Of a stretch of 64,000 bases of DNA, positions 35,984-47,728 are shown one piece after another. The stretch lies in NCBI GenBank assembly GCA_016194935.1, contig JACQAO010000068.1, positions 18,170-82,169 of the forward strand, in the 5' to 3' direction. A model generated the notes under the pieces. It did no database searches, was not told where the DNA came from, and was given only the letters and a program-made list of their open reading frames with translations. Origin of the DNA: Betaproteobacteria bacterium (lineage in GTDB: Bacteria; Pseudomonadota; Gammaproteobacteria; Burkholderiales; Rhodocyclaceae). The first letter of the stretch is position 1, and the number at the start of each line of letters is the position of its first letter. The position numbers and the translations under genes were made by a program.

Positions 35984-38257
35984 ATGACGAAGAAAAACAA
36001 GAACACGACCGCCTTCGCGGCGCGTTCGATCATCGCACTGGCCGTTGCGGGGGCGTTGTTCCCATTACGCGGCGCCATTGCCCAGGAAGCCAAGCCGGCC
36101 GATGACGCGAAAACCCCGTCTGGTCAGTTGGGAACCGTGATCGTAACCGCACAGCGCCGTTCCGAAAACATCAAAGACGTGCCAATGGCGATCAGCACGC
36201 TGAATGGCGACCTGCTCGACGTGCTGACATCCGGTGGTCCGGATATCCGTTTCATGGCAGGGCGCGTACCCAGCCTGAACGTCGAGTCCGACTACGGTCG
36301 CTCCTTCCCGCGCTTTTACATCCGCGGTCTCGGCAATACCGACTTCGACCTGAATGCCTCCCAGCCTGTTGGCCTGGTGTACGACGATGTGGTGCAGGAA
36401 AGCCCGATGCTCAAGGGTTTCCCGGTGTTCGACATTGAGCAGATAGAAGTGCTGCGCGGCCCGCAAGGTACGCTGTTCGGTCGCAACTCGCCAGCCGGCG
36501 TGGTCAAGTTTGATTCGGTCAAGCCGACCAAGAAAGTCGAAGGCTACTTTAATGTCGGCGTCGGCAACTACGGCGCAGCCAACCTGGAGGGCGCATATAA
36601 CATGCCGCTGAATCAGGATTGGGCCGCGCGCATCTCGCTGCAATCGCAGCACCGCGACAACCGTGTACATAATGACCGGCCCGGCGCGCCCACCAAGGAT
36701 TTTGAAGGCTACGACGACAATGCCGCGCGCGCCCAACTACAGTACAAGGTCAGTGATTTCTCGGCCCTGTTCAATGTTCATGCCCGCGACATGAAGGGCA
36801 ACGCGACCCTGTTCCGCGCCAACATCATCAAGAAAGGCACCAACGATCTGGTCGACGGCTTCCGCTATGATTACTACCCGACCGACGGCGGCAATTCGCA
36901 GACCCTGAAAACAACAGGCGGCAGCGTGCGCCTGAAGTGGAATCTGAATGATCTGACCCTGCACTCGATCACCGGCTACGAGACCGCAAAATTCTACAGC
37001 CGCGGCGACGTCGACGGCGGCTACGGCGCAGCGTTTGCGCCGTCACTGCCGATGGGTCCCGGCGTTATCCCGTTCCCGGCTGAAACTGCGGACGGCATGC
37101 CCGATCTCAAGCAGGTCACGCAGGAATTCCGCCTCGAGTCCAACTACAAGGGTCCGCTACAGTGGATCGGAGGCCTCTATGCATTCAAGGAAGACCTCAC
37201 TGTCGAAAGCTTCAACTTCGATACCCTGAACAACAACAAGCAGTATGGCTACGCGGTGCAGCATCAGCACGCCAGATCCTGGGCGGCGTTCGGTTCCGTC
37301 AACTACGCCGTGAGCGACCAGCTCAAGCTGCGCGCAGGCCTGCGCTACACCAACGACAAGAAAGACTTTGACGCAACACGCACGGTCGATCCCTTCGGCG
37401 GCAAGCCGATCGGTCCGCTGACGGCCAACCCAAGCGCGACCAACACGAGTTGGGATATGTCCGCTAACTATGCACTGACAAAGGATACCAACCTGTACAG
37501 CCGCATTGCGACCGGCTACCGCGCCCCGTCGATTCAGGGCCGCATCCTGTTCGGCGATACGATTTCGATAGCGAACTCGGAGAAGGCGTTATCGTATGAG
37601 GCCGGGATCAAACAAGACTTGTTCAACAAGCGTGCGCGCCTGGCGGCCAGCGTTTTCCAGTACAAGGTGGACGACATGCAACTGACAGCGGGTAGCGGTA
37701 CGGTCAACCAGAATCGTCTGGTCAATGCCAAGAAAGTCACCGGCCAGGGCGCAGAGATCGACTTCCAGGCGCTGCTGACGGAAGATCTGCGCATGTCACT
37801 GGGTGTCGGTTACAACGACACCGAGATCAAGGATCCGGGTCTGTTCGTCGCTCCATGCGGCGGCGGTTGCACAGTACTCAATCCGCGTGGCAGCGTCCCC
37901 GGCACCGTGCTGATCAATGGCAATCCGCTGCCGCGCGCGCCAAAAGTGACTACCAACTTTACGCTGCGCTATAGCAAGCCGGTCGCCAACGGCGAGGTTT
38001 ATGTGTTTACCGACTGGGCTTACCGCAGCACCTACAATATGTTCCTGTATCGCTCGGCGGAATTCACCGCCAAATCCCTGCTTGAAGGCGGTCTGCGGGT
38101 TGGCTATATTTGGGACGACGGCAAGTACGAAGTCGCGGCGTTTGGCCGCAACATCACCAACCGGCTGCAAGTGGTGGCGGCGATCGACTTCAATAACCTG
38201 ACCGGTATCGTCAACGAACCGCGCACCCTCGGCGCGCAGTTCAAGATGAATTTCTAG
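35984..38257 (+). CDS. TonB-dependent outer-membrane receptor
   Basis: 757 residues from ATG 35984 (GAGGAG upstream). A signal peptide is cleaved near AIAQ|EAK; a TonB-box-like stretch (GTVIVTAQRR), a plug domain (about 50-165, with IEQIEVLRGPQGTLFGRNSPAG) and a 22-strand barrel ending in a terminal Phe (FKMNF) follow. The sequence resembles the broad FecA-like/CirA group; substrate not determinable (siderophore, haem, vitamin or sugar). It is followed by a strong terminator and faces the urease operon tail to tail. Confidence 0.93.
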   Translation: MTKKNKNTTAFAARSIIALAVAGALFPLRGAIAQEAKPADDAKTPSGQLGTVIVTAQRRSENIKDVPMAISTLNGDLLDVLTSGGPDIRFMAGRVPSLNVESDYGRSFPRFYIRGLGNTDFDLNASQPVGLVYDDVVQESPMLKGFPVFDIEQIEVLRGPQGTLFGRNSPAGVVKFDSVKPTKKVEGYFNVGVGNYGAANLEGAYNMPLNQDWAARISLQSQHRDNRVHNDRPGAPTKDFEGYDDNAARAQLQYKVSDFSALFNVHARDMKGNATLFRANIIKKGTNDLVDGFRYDYYPTDGGNSQTLKTTGGSVRLKWNLNDLTLHSITGYETAKFYSRGDVDGGYGAAFAPSLPMGPGVIPFPAETADGMPDLKQVTQEFRLESNYKGPLQWIGGLYAFKEDLTVESFNFDTLNNNKQYGYAVQHQHARSWAAFGSVNYAVSDQLKLRAGLRYTNDKKDFDATRTVDPFGGKPIGPLTANPSATNTSWDMSANYALTKDTNLYSRIATGYRAPSIQGRILFGDTISIANSEKALSYEAGIKQDLFNKRARLAASVFQYKVDDMQLTAGSGTVNQNRLVNAKKVTGQGAEIDFQALLTEDLRMSLGVGYNDTEIKDPGLFVAPCGGGCTVLNPRGSVPGTVLINGNPLPRAPKVTTNFTLRYSKPVANGEVYVFTDWAYRSTYNMFLYRSAEFTAKSLLEGGLRVGYIWDDGKYEVAAFGRNITNRLQVVAAIDFNNLTGIVNEPRTLGAQFKMNF

Positions 38258-38285
38258 TCCTGCCCGGCAGTCTTGGCAGATACGG

Positions 38286-38320
38286 CCCCGCACATCGCAA
38301 GGTGTGCGGGGTTATTTTTT
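38286..38320 (+). terminator. Rho-independent terminator after the TonB receptor gene
   Basis: Perfect 9-bp stem CCCCGCACA/TGTGCGGGG (38286-38294 with 38303-38311), 8-base loop, then TTATTTTTT. The T tract overlaps the 3' end of ureG on the other strand. Confidence 0.93.
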
Positions 38321-38962
38321 GAGCAGCCCCTGCCGTTCTATAAAGGCGATGATCTCGCCCAGCCCCTGACCGGTTTTCATGTTGGAAAATATGAAAGGCC
38401 GTTCGCCGCGCATTTTTTTCGCGTCGCGCTCCATCACTTCCAGCGAAGCGCCGACCATGGGCGCGAGGTCGATCTTGTTGATGATCAGCAGGTCGGATTT
38501 GACGATGCCCGGCCCACCCTTGCGCGGTATCTTGTCGCCGGCGGCGACGTCGATGACGTAGAGCGTCAGGTCGGAGAGTTCCGGACTGAAGGTAGCGGCG
38601 AGGTTGTCGCCGCCGCTTTCGATGAAGACAATATCCAAACCGGGAAACAGCGTATTGAGTCGCGCCACCGCCTCCAGGTTGATCGAGGCGTCTTCGCGGA
38701 TCGCTGTGTGCGGGCAGCCTCCCGTCTCGACGCCGATGATGCGCTCGGGCGGCAACGCCTGGTTGCGGACGAGGAATTGCGCGTCCTCTTCAGTGTAAAT
38801 GTCGTTGGTGACCACCGCGACGTTGTACTTGTCGCGCAGGGCTTTGCAGAGTGCGAGCGTCAGCGCGGTCTTGCCGGAGCCGACGGGGCCGCCTATCCCG
38901 ACGCGCAAGGGCGCGGAGGGGCGTAAATTTTCGACACGGAGAGGTTGAGATTTCTGGTTCAT
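38312..38962 (-). CDS. ureG: Urease accessory GTPase
   Basis: 216 residues, SIMIBI-class GTPase that drives nickel insertion into urease. P-loop [12 protein letters not shown] near residue 25, the nickel/dimer site CPH in [13 protein letters not shown], and NKID for guanine. Last gene of the ure operon; one base separates it from ureF. Confidence 0.97.
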   Translation of the reverse strand: MNQKSQPLRVENLRPSAPLRVGIGGPVGSGKTALTLALCKALRDKYNVAVVTNDIYTEEDAQFLVRNQALPPERIIGVETGGCPHTAIREDASINLEAVARLNTLFPGLDIVFIESGGDNLAATFSPELSDLTLYVIDVAAGDKIPRKGGPGIVKSDLLIINKIDLAPMVGASLEVMERDAKKMRGERPFIFSNMKTGQGLGEIIAFIERQGLLKK

Positions 38963-38963
38963 A

Positions 38964-39635
38964 TCATGACCTGAAGAGACGGGAATATTGGGTTTCGTGC
39001 CGGCTACAGGCGATGGCGAAGCCGGGCGCGAAGTTGGAGAAATCCGCCGCGTCCAGCGCCAGAGCGCGTTCGACGACGGCGGGGATGCGGCTGCCGAGCG
39101 CCAGCAGCAGGCGCTGGCCGGCAGCCTGGCCGAGCGGCACGCTCTTGAGCGCGGCCATCGTTTGGTTCTCGGCCCAGGACCAGAGATAAGCGGTGAGGGC
39201 TGCGTCGTCGGCGATGTCCCAGGCGACGGCGGCGCAAGCCCAGACCGTTGGGAAAGCGGGCTGTTCGATGTCGTGCAGCGGCGCCAGCGCGGCTTTTGGA
39301 AAATCGTTCAGTTCGCCCAGCAGGCGCAGCATTGAGTAGCCCATCTGCACGGTCTCGGCGCGCAGTTCCGCAGTTTCGCGGCTGGCGAGAAAGTATTCAT
39401 TACGCACGGCAAGATATTCGCCGGCGCGGCAGGCGGCGAGCATGCTGGCGAGCAGCGGTGTTTCGAAGCGCCCCTGGTTCCATTCCAGCAGGTCGGCGAT
39501 CCACGCCAGCACGGTGGACTCGTCCTTCACCGTGCCAGCTTCCACTGCCCACTCCAGCCCTTGAGAATAGGTGTATGCCCCTACCGGCAAGGCAGGGCTG
39601 GCGAGTTGCAGCAGGCGTGTCAATGCAAGGCTCAT
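38964..39635 (-). CDS. ureF: Urease accessory protein UreF
   Basis: 223 residues, all-helical scaffold that bridges UreG and UreD on the urease apo-enzyme. Typical N-terminus ([27 protein letters not shown]). It starts within the ureE stop (ATGA), so the two are translationally coupled. Confidence 0.96.
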   Translation of the reverse strand: MSLALTRLLQLASPALPVGAYTYSQGLEWAVEAGTVKDESTVLAWIADLLEWNQGRFETPLLASMLAACRAGEYLAVRNEYFLASRETAELRAETVQMGYSMLRLLGELNDFPKAALAPLHDIEQPAFPTVWACAAVAWDIADDAALTAYLWSWAENQTMAALKSVPLGQAAGQRLLLALGSRIPAVVERALALDAADFSNFAPGFAIACSRHETQYSRLFRS

Positions 39636-40114
39636 GCGCCGTTCCGGTACTGGTGGATTTTCGCGCCAGGGGTGGTTGCCTCGCCGTGGTTGTGACCGGC
39701 GTATGCGCCCGCCTCCGGTTCGAATGGCGCAACGATCCCCGTCACCGTCAGGCCGAGGCCGCGCACCATCTCGCCCAGTACATGATCGGCGGCGAAGCGC
39801 AGCCAGTGCGTTGCCAATTGCACGGCGACATGACGGTTGCCCAGATGATAGGCGGCGCGCGCCAGCGCCAGCGGATCGTCGCTGCTTGCCTGCATCAATG
39901 TTTCATCCGCCGCGATCACTTCGACGATGCGTCCGTCGTTGGCGCGCAGCCGGTCACCGCCGCGCAGCACGTTGCCGCGTTCGAGGAACAAGCCAACCTC
40001 CTCGCCGCTCTCCAGTTGCGTGCGCAAGCGGCTCTTGCTACGGGCATCGAAGCTCAGCAGCAACCGTTCGCTGGCCGCTTGATCCGAGTCCGCAAAATGT
40101 TCGATAGCAATCAT
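39632..40114 (-). CDS. ureE: Urease nickel chaperone UreE
   Basis: 160 residues from ATG 40114 ([12 protein letters not shown]); the upstream in-frame extension runs through the ureC-ureE gap and is not credible. The C-terminal tail carries a few histidines (GHNHGE, KIHQY) and lacks a long His-rich stretch, so nickel storage would be limited. The central metal site includes the histidine of [12 protein letters not shown]. Confidence 0.94.
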   Translation of the reverse strand: MIAIEHFADSDQAASERLLLSFDARSKSRLRTQLESGEEVGLFLERGNVLRGGDRLRANDGRIVEVIAADETLMQASSDDPLALARAAYHLGNRHVAVQLATHWLRFAADHVLGEMVRGLGLTVTGIVAPFEPEAGAYAGHNHGEATTPGAKIHQYRNGA

Positions 40115-40287
40115 CAGAGCTTGCGAAGAAATCGTCCCACCAGGGGACTTCCTTCGGGGCGTAGCGAGCGGGCCGCAGCGGGGTGCGGACGGAGCGCAGC
40201 TACCGGAATGTACGTCGTTGTACATGAGGATAGCGAGCACCGCCCAATCCCCGATCCGGCTCGCGCAGTAGATTTATTCACAAGCTT
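40115..40287. other. 173-bp gap between ureC and ureE with a perfect inverted repeat
   Basis: Unusual for this packed operon. It includes ATGTAC-N6-GTACAT (40208-40225) inside a GC-rich stretch with several repeated GAGCG/TAGCGAGC motifs. No start codon with ribosome-binding site other than that of ureE is supported. It may be a dispersed intergenic element or an RNA-processing site. Confidence 0.5.
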
Positions 40288-42006
<1,719 letters not shown>

Positions 42007-42091
42007 GTTGCCTCCGAAAAATAATGGAGCGGGCGCAGCCCGCGACCCGTGGTCACCCCCTTCCTCGGGAAGGGGGCTGGGGGGAAGGTTG

Positions 42092-42406
42092 TCACTTGTC
42101 CCCCAGGGGCGCATTGATGCGCCCCTGGAAGCCATACACCTTGCGCTCGCCCGCCAAGGCGACCAGTTGCACCGTGCGCGTCTGGCCCGGCTCGAAGCGC
42201 ACGGCGGTGCCTGCGGCGATGTCGAGGCGCATGCCGTATGCCTGGTCACGCTCGAACTGCAAGGCGGTGTTGACCTCGAAGAAGTGGTAGTGGGAACCGA
42301 TCTGAATGGGCCGGTCACCGCTGTTGGCGACGACGAGCGTGACAGTGGGGCGGCCAGCATTCAGTTCGATCTCGCCGGGTTCGATTTGCATTTCGCCAGG
42401 AATCAT
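42092..42406 (-). CDS. ureB: Urease beta subunit
   Basis: 104 residues, standard length, beginning [19 protein letters not shown] and including the conserved [12 protein letters not shown] structural subunit of the urease (UreABC)3 trimer. It is 10 bp after ureA and 85 bp before ureC. Confidence 0.97.
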   Translation of the reverse strand: MIPGEMQIEPGEIELNAGRPTVTLVVANSGDRPIQIGSHYHFFEVNTALQFERDQAYGMRLDIAAGTAVRFEPGQTRTVQLVALAGERKVYGFQGRINAPLGDK

Positions 42407-42416
42407 CGGGCTTGCC

Positions 42417-42719
42417 TCATACGATGGGGTTATGGACGGTCACCAGCTTGGCGCCATCCGGAAATGTCGCTTCAACCTGAATCTCAGGAATCATTTCCGG
42501 CACGCCTTCCATGACTTCATCGCGCTTCAGCAGCGTGGCGCCGGTGCTCATCAATTCCGCCACGCTGCGCCCGTCGCGGGCGCCCTCCATGATAGCGGCG
42601 CTGATGTAGGCCACGGCTTCCGGGTAGTTCAGCTTGAGGCCGCGCGCCTTGCGGCGTTCGGCGAGCAGGCCGGCAGTGAAGATCAGCAGCTTGTCTTTTT
42701 CTCTCGGTGTCAGTTCCAT
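42417..42719 (-). CDS. ureA: Urease gamma subunit
   Basis: 100 residues from ATG 42719 ([14 protein letters not shown]), the universal UreA length and N-terminus; the frame extends into the preceding gene but without a good start. It lies 31 bp after the DUF234 ATPase gene, which separates it from ureD. Confidence 0.97.
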   Translation of the reverse strand: MELTPREKDKLLIFTAGLLAERRKARGLKLNYPEAVAYISAAIMEGARDGRSVAELMSTGATLLKRDEVMEGVPEMIPEIQVEATFPDGAKLVTVHNPIV

Positions 42720-42750
42720 GATTTTTCTTTCAGGTATCCGTATTTTGATC

Positions 42751-44214
42751 CTATAACCCGGTGGTGAGATCGCGCAGGCTTTGGGGCGTAACGCCAAGGG
42801 CTTGCAATTGGGCTCTCACCGTCTCGTCGATGTCGGGCGCTATGGCGACAAACTCCGTTCGCCAGTCGGCAAACCGGGTGTGCGAATCCAGGAAGCGGCC
42901 TGCGCTGCGCTTGAGCGCATCCACCGCACCGGGCAGACGTTCGGGATTGCGCTTGCAGGCGCCGAAACGGAGTCTGCGTTCGTCCTCGTTTACCGCCACC
43001 AGATCGATTTCCACGTCGGCCCGATCCCAATAGCCGCGAATGCGCTCGCTCAGGGGGAAATCGCCAATTCCCAGACGACTGCGTTCCTCGTAGAGTTGGC
43101 CAGCGAGGTCTTCCAGCGCATGCCCTTCCACATCGGCCAAGCGTTCGTTTGCCAAATCGATCAGGGTGTCCACCGGTCGGAAGGCCACCGCCGACACGGG
43201 CCGCTGCAATGCTGACAGCCAGGCACGCAGAAAATTGTCGCGAATGTAATAGCGACCGCTGCGCGCCCGCGGCGGCGAAAATATCGGCAAGCGCCGTTCG
43301 ATCATGCGATAGCGTTCGGACAGGATTTTCAGATAACCGCCGACCTGACGCACTTCGCCGGGGCCGGACAGATTGGCCATCGCCTCCTCGATATCGGCAT
43401 TGGTGCAACCTGGATGCTTCGCCAGGTATTGCAGCACCATGTCGTAACGGCCTCGAAGTTCGCGCAGAAACCAGCTATCCGCCTCGTTGCGCAGCGGCGA
43501 GGAGCTGGAGAAGAACAGGCTGCGCAACAAATCCTTGCGCCCGGCGCCGAGCACGCCTTGTTCGTAAGCATCGCGGTAGAACTTCGGCACGCCCTCGAAA
43601 AGGTTCCAGAGAAACAGCAGCCGCGCCGGGTCGTCGTCGGCATGGGCGCGCAGAATTTCCAGTATCGACCCAATATCGAGATGGCCCAGTTCCAGCGTGT
43701 CCGTCGCGCGGTTGTACAGCGGCGCATCTCTGTCCTCCAGCAATGCCGTCATTTCAGCGTGCAGCGAACCCAGCACGATCAGACCGCCGGGGATGTCCGC
43801 CGCACGCGCCGCCAGCCGGTCCACTTCCGCCTGCAACAGGGAACAAAAATCGGCAAGCTGCTTGCGGTGGAAATACTGAAACTCGTCGAGAGCTACCACA
43901 TAGCCGTCCGCCGCCAGCCGACCGATGAGTTGGGCCAGTTCGCCGAGACTCGTCACCCGCGCATCAATGCCAAAGGTTTCCAGATAGCCGTTGCAGGCAG
44001 CCACCACGCCTGCCGGGTCTGAATCGGGAATCTGCACATAGAGGGTTTTGGCGATACCGGCGCCCTTGAGGGCCTCCTGGATCAGTGCCGTTTTGCCGAT
44101 CCTCCGCCGACCGGAAATCTGCAAAAAGAACCAGCGCCGCCGCTCCAGAATCCGCTGCATCTGCTGCAACTCGGAACGACGACCGTAGAACGACCAGGGA
44201 ATGTTATTGGTCAT
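42751..44214 (-). CDS. DUF234-type archaeal-like AAA ATPase with nuclease-like C-terminal domain
   Basis: 487 residues. Walker [14 protein letters not shown] (about 33-45) and Walker B-like [11 protein letters not shown] place it in the prokaryotic/archaeal ATPase_2 family; the C-terminal DUF234 region ends with [23 protein letters not shown], a D-x-(D/E)-x-K pattern of PD-(D/E)XK nucleases. Function unknown; such genes are often mobile or defence-associated. It sits inside the urease operon between ureD and ureA, same strand, with its own AT-rich upstream region. No role in urease is known or expected. Confidence 0.88.
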   Translation of the reverse strand: MTNNIPWSFYGRRSELQQMQRILERRRWFFLQISGRRRIGKTALIQEALKGAGIAKTLYVQIPDSDPAGVVAACNGYLETFGIDARVTSLGELAQLIGRLAADGYVVALDEFQYFHRKQLADFCSLLQAEVDRLAARAADIPGGLIVLGSLHAEMTALLEDRDAPLYNRATDTLELGHLDIGSILEILRAHADDDPARLLFLWNLFEGVPKFYRDAYEQGVLGAGRKDLLRSLFFSSSSPLRNEADSWFLRELRGRYDMVLQYLAKHPGCTNADIEEAMANLSGPGEVRQVGGYLKILSERYRMIERRLPIFSPPRARSGRYYIRDNFLRAWLSALQRPVSAVAFRPVDTLIDLANERLADVEGHALEDLAGQLYEERSRLGIGDFPLSERIRGYWDRADVEIDLVAVNEDERRLRFGACKRNPERLPGAVDALKRSAGRFLDSHTRFADWRTEFVAIAPDIDETVRAQLQALGVTPQSLRDLTTGL

Positions 44215-44406
44215 GTCAATTGGGTAGGCGAAGTTAATATAAAAGTTTTTACATTAAACCATAAAATTACGCAAACTTTTGTTGTATATATGTAAAACAG
44301 CAATCGGTAACGTGTAAAAAACACTGCTGCGGCAGGGCTATGATTGCGGTTTGGCACATCCGGCACAGCGCCGCCAGCGCGGATTTCTGTGGATACAGTT
44401 CCAATT
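44215..44406 (-). promoter_or_regulatory. AT-rich region with an 8-bp inverted repeat upstream of the DUF234 ATPase gene
   Basis: 192 bp, much richer in A+T than the surroundings. AAAAGTTT (44241-44248) and AAACTTTT (44273-44280) form a perfect inverted repeat around a 24-base AT-rich core, and TATATA/TTTACA-like boxes occur at 44284-44298. It probably holds the promoter and operator of the ATPase gene. Confidence 0.55.
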
Positions 44407-45246
44407 TCAGGTGCTCCAGATGCGTAGCGGCTGCGCTTCACGCCCCAGCAGCGCGGGCCGCAATACTTGCCACAGTTGCGTGAACCAGGCGCGCGCCGCT
44501 TCCGACGAGTGGCCCAGGTAACGCGCCACCAGCAGTTGCGGCAGCACGCTCAGCCCGTATTGCGCGTCGTTCTCGAGCGGCGCGATGGCCCGGCAGGCAG
44601 TCAGCAACGCCGGCGCCACTGGACGGCCCGCCGCCAGCAGGGTGGCGCTGACGCTGAAGCCAGCCAGCCCCACTGGCGAGTTCAGCAATGGCGAACCGCC
44701 CGCCAGCCGACCCTGCTCCAGCCATAATAACTTGCCGTCCTGTTCGATGCGCGTGCCTAAGCGCAGTTCGCCACGACTGAATTTTTCATGCGCGGCGCGG
44801 CGGCCCAGGCACAGCACTTCCCAGCCCAGGTAGCCCGCACCCGCCGCCAGCCTGACGCGGCTTTGCATATTTGCCAGCGCGCCATCGAAGACGATGGTTT
44901 CCTGCGGCAGCCATTCCAGTACCGCACCGGCAGCAACTTCAAAATTCAGTGTCTGCCGCGCCCAGGGTGCGGCGGAGCGATACCATTTTCCGGCGCCGGG
45001 CGTGGTCAGCAGGGCGTGGGCCGCTGCACCGGCCTCGACCGAAATTTCCAGTTCATCGCCACCGGCGATGCCCGCTGGCGGATGCAGCACGACGGCATGA
45101 CAGACTGCCGGGCCTTCAGGATACAGCGCCTTCTGCACCCGCAGCGGGCCGCGATGGCGGCGTTCGGCCAGCAGCGTGGCGTCCGCGCGGCGTTCGAAAC
45201 GCAATGCCAGGGAAGCCTGCCAACCTTGCGGGGCATCCCGGGTCAC
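44407..45246 (-). CDS. ureD: Urease accessory protein UreD (UreH)
   Basis: 279 residues, beta-rich scaffold that passes nickel to apo-urease together with UreF and UreG. Family blocks: [20 protein letters not shown] and [11 protein letters not shown], then [16 protein letters not shown]. The ATG at 45246 overlaps the stop codon of the chemoreceptor gene by four bases. Confidence 0.95.
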   Translation of the reverse strand: MTRDAPQGWQASLALRFERRADATLLAERRHRGPLRVQKALYPEGPAVCHAVVLHPPAGIAGGDELEISVEAGAAAHALLTTPGAGKWYRSAAPWARQTLNFEVAAGAVLEWLPQETIVFDGALANMQSRVRLAAGAGYLGWEVLCLGRRAAHEKFSRGELRLGTRIEQDGKLLWLEQGRLAGGSPLLNSPVGLAGFSVSATLLAAGRPVAPALLTACRAIAPLENDAQYGLSVLPQLLVARYLGHSSEAARAWFTQLWQVLRPALLGREAQPLRIWST

Positions 45247-46883
45247 AGTCTGAATTGACTAATCGAATGCGCCAGGGTTCCGGCAAGCGTCTCAAGTTCC
45301 TTGGCGGCTTTGGCGATATCGCTGGCTTCCGCCTCGGTGGCCTCGCCTTTGGCCGCAATGCTGGCGATGCCGTCGGCGATCAGCTTTTGGCTGGCATGCT
45401 GCTCCTCGATGGCGGCGGTGATGCTGGCAAGCGCGGTGACCGTGGCCTGCGCCTCTTCGGCGACACGGCTGATCGACTGCTGGGCTTGACCAGTCAGGGT
45501 CATGCTCCTATCGACTTGTTGAGTACCCGACTCCATGGTAGTCACGGAATCCTGGATGCCCCCCTGGATACTGGCGATCATGGTGCTGATTTCTCCCGTG
45601 GATTGGCTGGTGCGCTCCGCCAGCTTGCGCACTTCATCGGCTACCACGGCGAAGCCGCGTCCCTGTTCCCCGGCGCGGGCGGCTTCGATGGCGGCATTGA
45701 GCGCCAGCAGATTGGTCTGGTCGGCGATTTCGCGGATGGTGTTGACGATGGCGGAAATCTTGTTCGAGTGCTGCACCAGTTGCTGCACCTGGCTGGCAGA
45801 CTGGGCGACGATTGTAGCAGTCTTGCCCATTTCCGCCGCGACATGGTCCACCACTTTGCTGCCCTCGCCGGCGATCTCTCCGGCTTGCGTCACCGAGCCT
45901 CGGGTGCGGTTGGCGTTGTCAACCACCTGGGCGATGCTGGCGGTGAGTTCTTCGCTGGCCGAGGCCATGGATTGAGTCGTGCTCATCAAATCGGAGGACA
46001 TGGCGGAAACTTTTTCGGTAGACGTGGCCGTCTGCGTGGCGAAGACCGCCAGGCGATCCGAGCTTTCACGCACCTGGCCGATGATCTCACGCAGGCGTTC
46101 CTGCATGCGCTTCGCCATCGCCAGCACGCTGCTGTCGTCCCCCGGTTGGGTGATGACAGTGCGCGTCAAATCGCAATCCGCCACCGCCCGCACCACCTCG
46201 GAAACATAGTGCGGCTCGCCGCCCAGCTCGGCCAGGATGCCGCGGCTCAGGTAAGCCGCCAAGGCCGTGCCGGCGGCGATGACGCCGGCCAGGATGGCGA
46301 GCATCCAGGCGAGGCCCGAGGTGATTTCGGATTTGGCGTTCGCCTCGTCGGCCTCGTTGCGCTTATTGACCATGTCCACCACCTGGTCGATGCTCTTGCG
46401 GTGTTCGTGATATAGCGCCGTCATGCGTTCAAAAGCGCTGTGCGCGGCTTCGGTCTTACCCTCTTGCAGTGCAGGCAGATATTCGCCGAAAGCCAGTTGG
46501 TAAAACTTCACTGCCGGCTGGTGGGCCTGGGTCAGGAAGGTCTGCTGCAAATCGCTGCCCAGGTTCTCCTTGAGCCAGTATTCGTGGCGCGTGTCGTAGT
46601 CCGCTTTGAGGGCCTTCAGGCGCTCGGCCAGCTTGGCGCGCTCGTCCGGACTGGTCGCCACCTGCAACTGCAAAACCACCAGATACGATTCGAGAATGTA
46701 TTCGGGCGGCGGCAGGATGTCGGCAACCAGGTCCTTGCCCTGCACGATGCGTTGATAAGTCGCACCGTTGACCTTGAGCTGGTTCAAGGTAATCACCGAC
46801 CATGCGCCGTAGATCAGCAATCCAACAATGAATACCGACGACAGCAGCAACAAGCGTTTAGCCAAACTCAGATTCTGGATCAT
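45243..46883 (-). CDS. Methyl-accepting chemotaxis protein (putative urea chemoreceptor)
   Basis: 546 residues from the ATG at 46883, which has GGAG six bases before it; another ATG at 46895 overlaps that ribosome-binding site. One helix at about 10-30, a periplasmic four-helix-type sensor domain (30-185), a second helix near 190-212, HAMP-like segment, and the signalling domain with the hairpin tip [21 protein letters not shown]. No CheR-tethering pentapeptide at the C-terminus (ISQFRL). Its place between urtE and ureD, with a 4-base overlap to ureD, suggests it senses urea or a product; that is inference. Confidence 0.9.
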   Translation of the reverse strand: MIQNLSLAKRLLLLSSVFIVGLLIYGAWSVITLNQLKVNGATYQRIVQGKDLVADILPPPEYILESYLVVLQLQVATSPDERAKLAERLKALKADYDTRHEYWLKENLGSDLQQTFLTQAHQPAVKFYQLAFGEYLPALQEGKTEAAHSAFERMTALYHEHRKSIDQVVDMVNKRNEADEANAKSEITSGLAWMLAILAGVIAAGTALAAYLSRGILAELGGEPHYVSEVVRAVADCDLTRTVITQPGDDSSVLAMAKRMQERLREIIGQVRESSDRLAVFATQTATSTEKVSAMSSDLMSTTQSMASASEELTASIAQVVDNANRTRGSVTQAGEIAGEGSKVVDHVAAEMGKTATIVAQSASQVQQLVQHSNKISAIVNTIREIADQTNLLALNAAIEAARAGEQGRGFAVVADEVRKLAERTSQSTGEISTMIASIQGGIQDSVTTMESGTQQVDRSMTLTGQAQQSISRVAEEAQATVTALASITAAIEEQHASQKLIADGIASIAAKGEATEAEASDIAKAAKELETLAGTLAHSISQFRL

Positions 46884-46933
46884 GGTCTTCTCCATATATT
46901 TTATAGCCGCGTGCGGTCTGTCACGCTTGCATT

Positions 46934-47626
46934 CTATACCGCCAGCAGTTGCTTCACTCCATCGTCATCCATCGCAGCGCCGGTTCCACGCTTGATGATT
47001 TCGCCACGCTCCATCACCAGGTAACGATCCGCCAGTGAGCGGGCAAAATCGTAATACTGTTCGACCAGCAGGATGGCCATGCCGCCTTCTTCGGCCAGCG
47101 CGCGGATGGCGCGCTCGATGTCCTTGATGATGGAAGGCTGGATGCCCTCGGTCGGTTCGTCGAGAATCAGCAGCTTCGGCCCGCAGGCCAGCGCCCGGCC
47201 AATGGCGAGTTGCTGCTGCTGACCACCGGAAAGATCGCCACCGCGACGCTTCAACATCTGTTTCAACACCGGGAACATCTCGAATATCCTCGGCGGAATT
47301 TCGGTTCCCGCCGGGCGGGTCGCCAGACCCATCAGCAGGTTCTCGTGCACCGTCAGGCGCGGAAAAATTTCACGGCCTTGCGGTACATAGCCGATACCCG
47401 CCTTGACCCGGGCGTGGGAAGCCGCAAGTGTGATGTCCTGGCCGGCGAAATGCAGGCTGCCGGTTTTGGCCGACACCAGGCCCATCAGGCATTTGAGCAG
47501 GGTGGTCTTGCCAACGCCATTGCGTCCGAGCAGCGTGGTCACCTGGCCCAGCGGCGCCTCGAACGAAATGCCGCGCAGAATATGGCTGCCGCCGTAGTAT
47601 TGGTTGAGGTTTTCGACTGTCAACAT
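46934..47626 (-). CDS. urtE: Urea ABC transporter ATP-binding protein UrtE
   Basis: 230 residues, LivF-type ABC ATPase: Walker [12 protein letters not shown] (about 34-44), signature LSGGQQQQL, Walker [12 protein letters not shown]. It energises urea uptake with UrtD. Same strand, 102 bp after urtD, the gap being filled by a long inverted repeat. Confidence 0.95.
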   Translation of the reverse strand: MLTVENLNQYYGGSHILRGISFEAPLGQVTTLLGRNGVGKTTLLKCLMGLVSAKTGSLHFAGQDITLAASHARVKAGIGYVPQGREIFPRLTVHENLLMGLATRPAGTEIPPRIFEMFPVLKQMLKRRGGDLSGGQQQQLAIGRALACGPKLLILDEPTEGIQPSIIKDIERAIRALAEEGGMAILLVEQYYDFARSLADRYLVMERGEIIKRGTGAAMDDDGVKQLLAV

Positions 47627-47641
47627 GAAAAAAACTTCTTT

Positions 47642-47720
47642 GCCACAGAGGACACAGAGAGCACAGAGAAAATCAAAATTTGGGTGGGGTTTCCTCTGTG
47701 ATCTCTGTGATCTCTGTGGC
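47642..47720. repeat. Long inverted repeat of period-9 CACAGAG units (urtD-urtE gap)
   Basis: Imperfect arms of about 30 bp (47642-47671 and 47691-47720), each composed of three 9-base units of the CACAGAGNN type, around a 19-base spacer. It would form a strong stem in RNA. A sister copy lies at 49686-49762. Confidence 0.88.
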
Positions 47721-47728
47721 TGATAGTT

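Noticed and set aside
40115..40240. N-terminal extension of UreE to 40240
   Set aside because: The extra residues do not resemble UreE, and MIAIEHF at 40114 is the family start.
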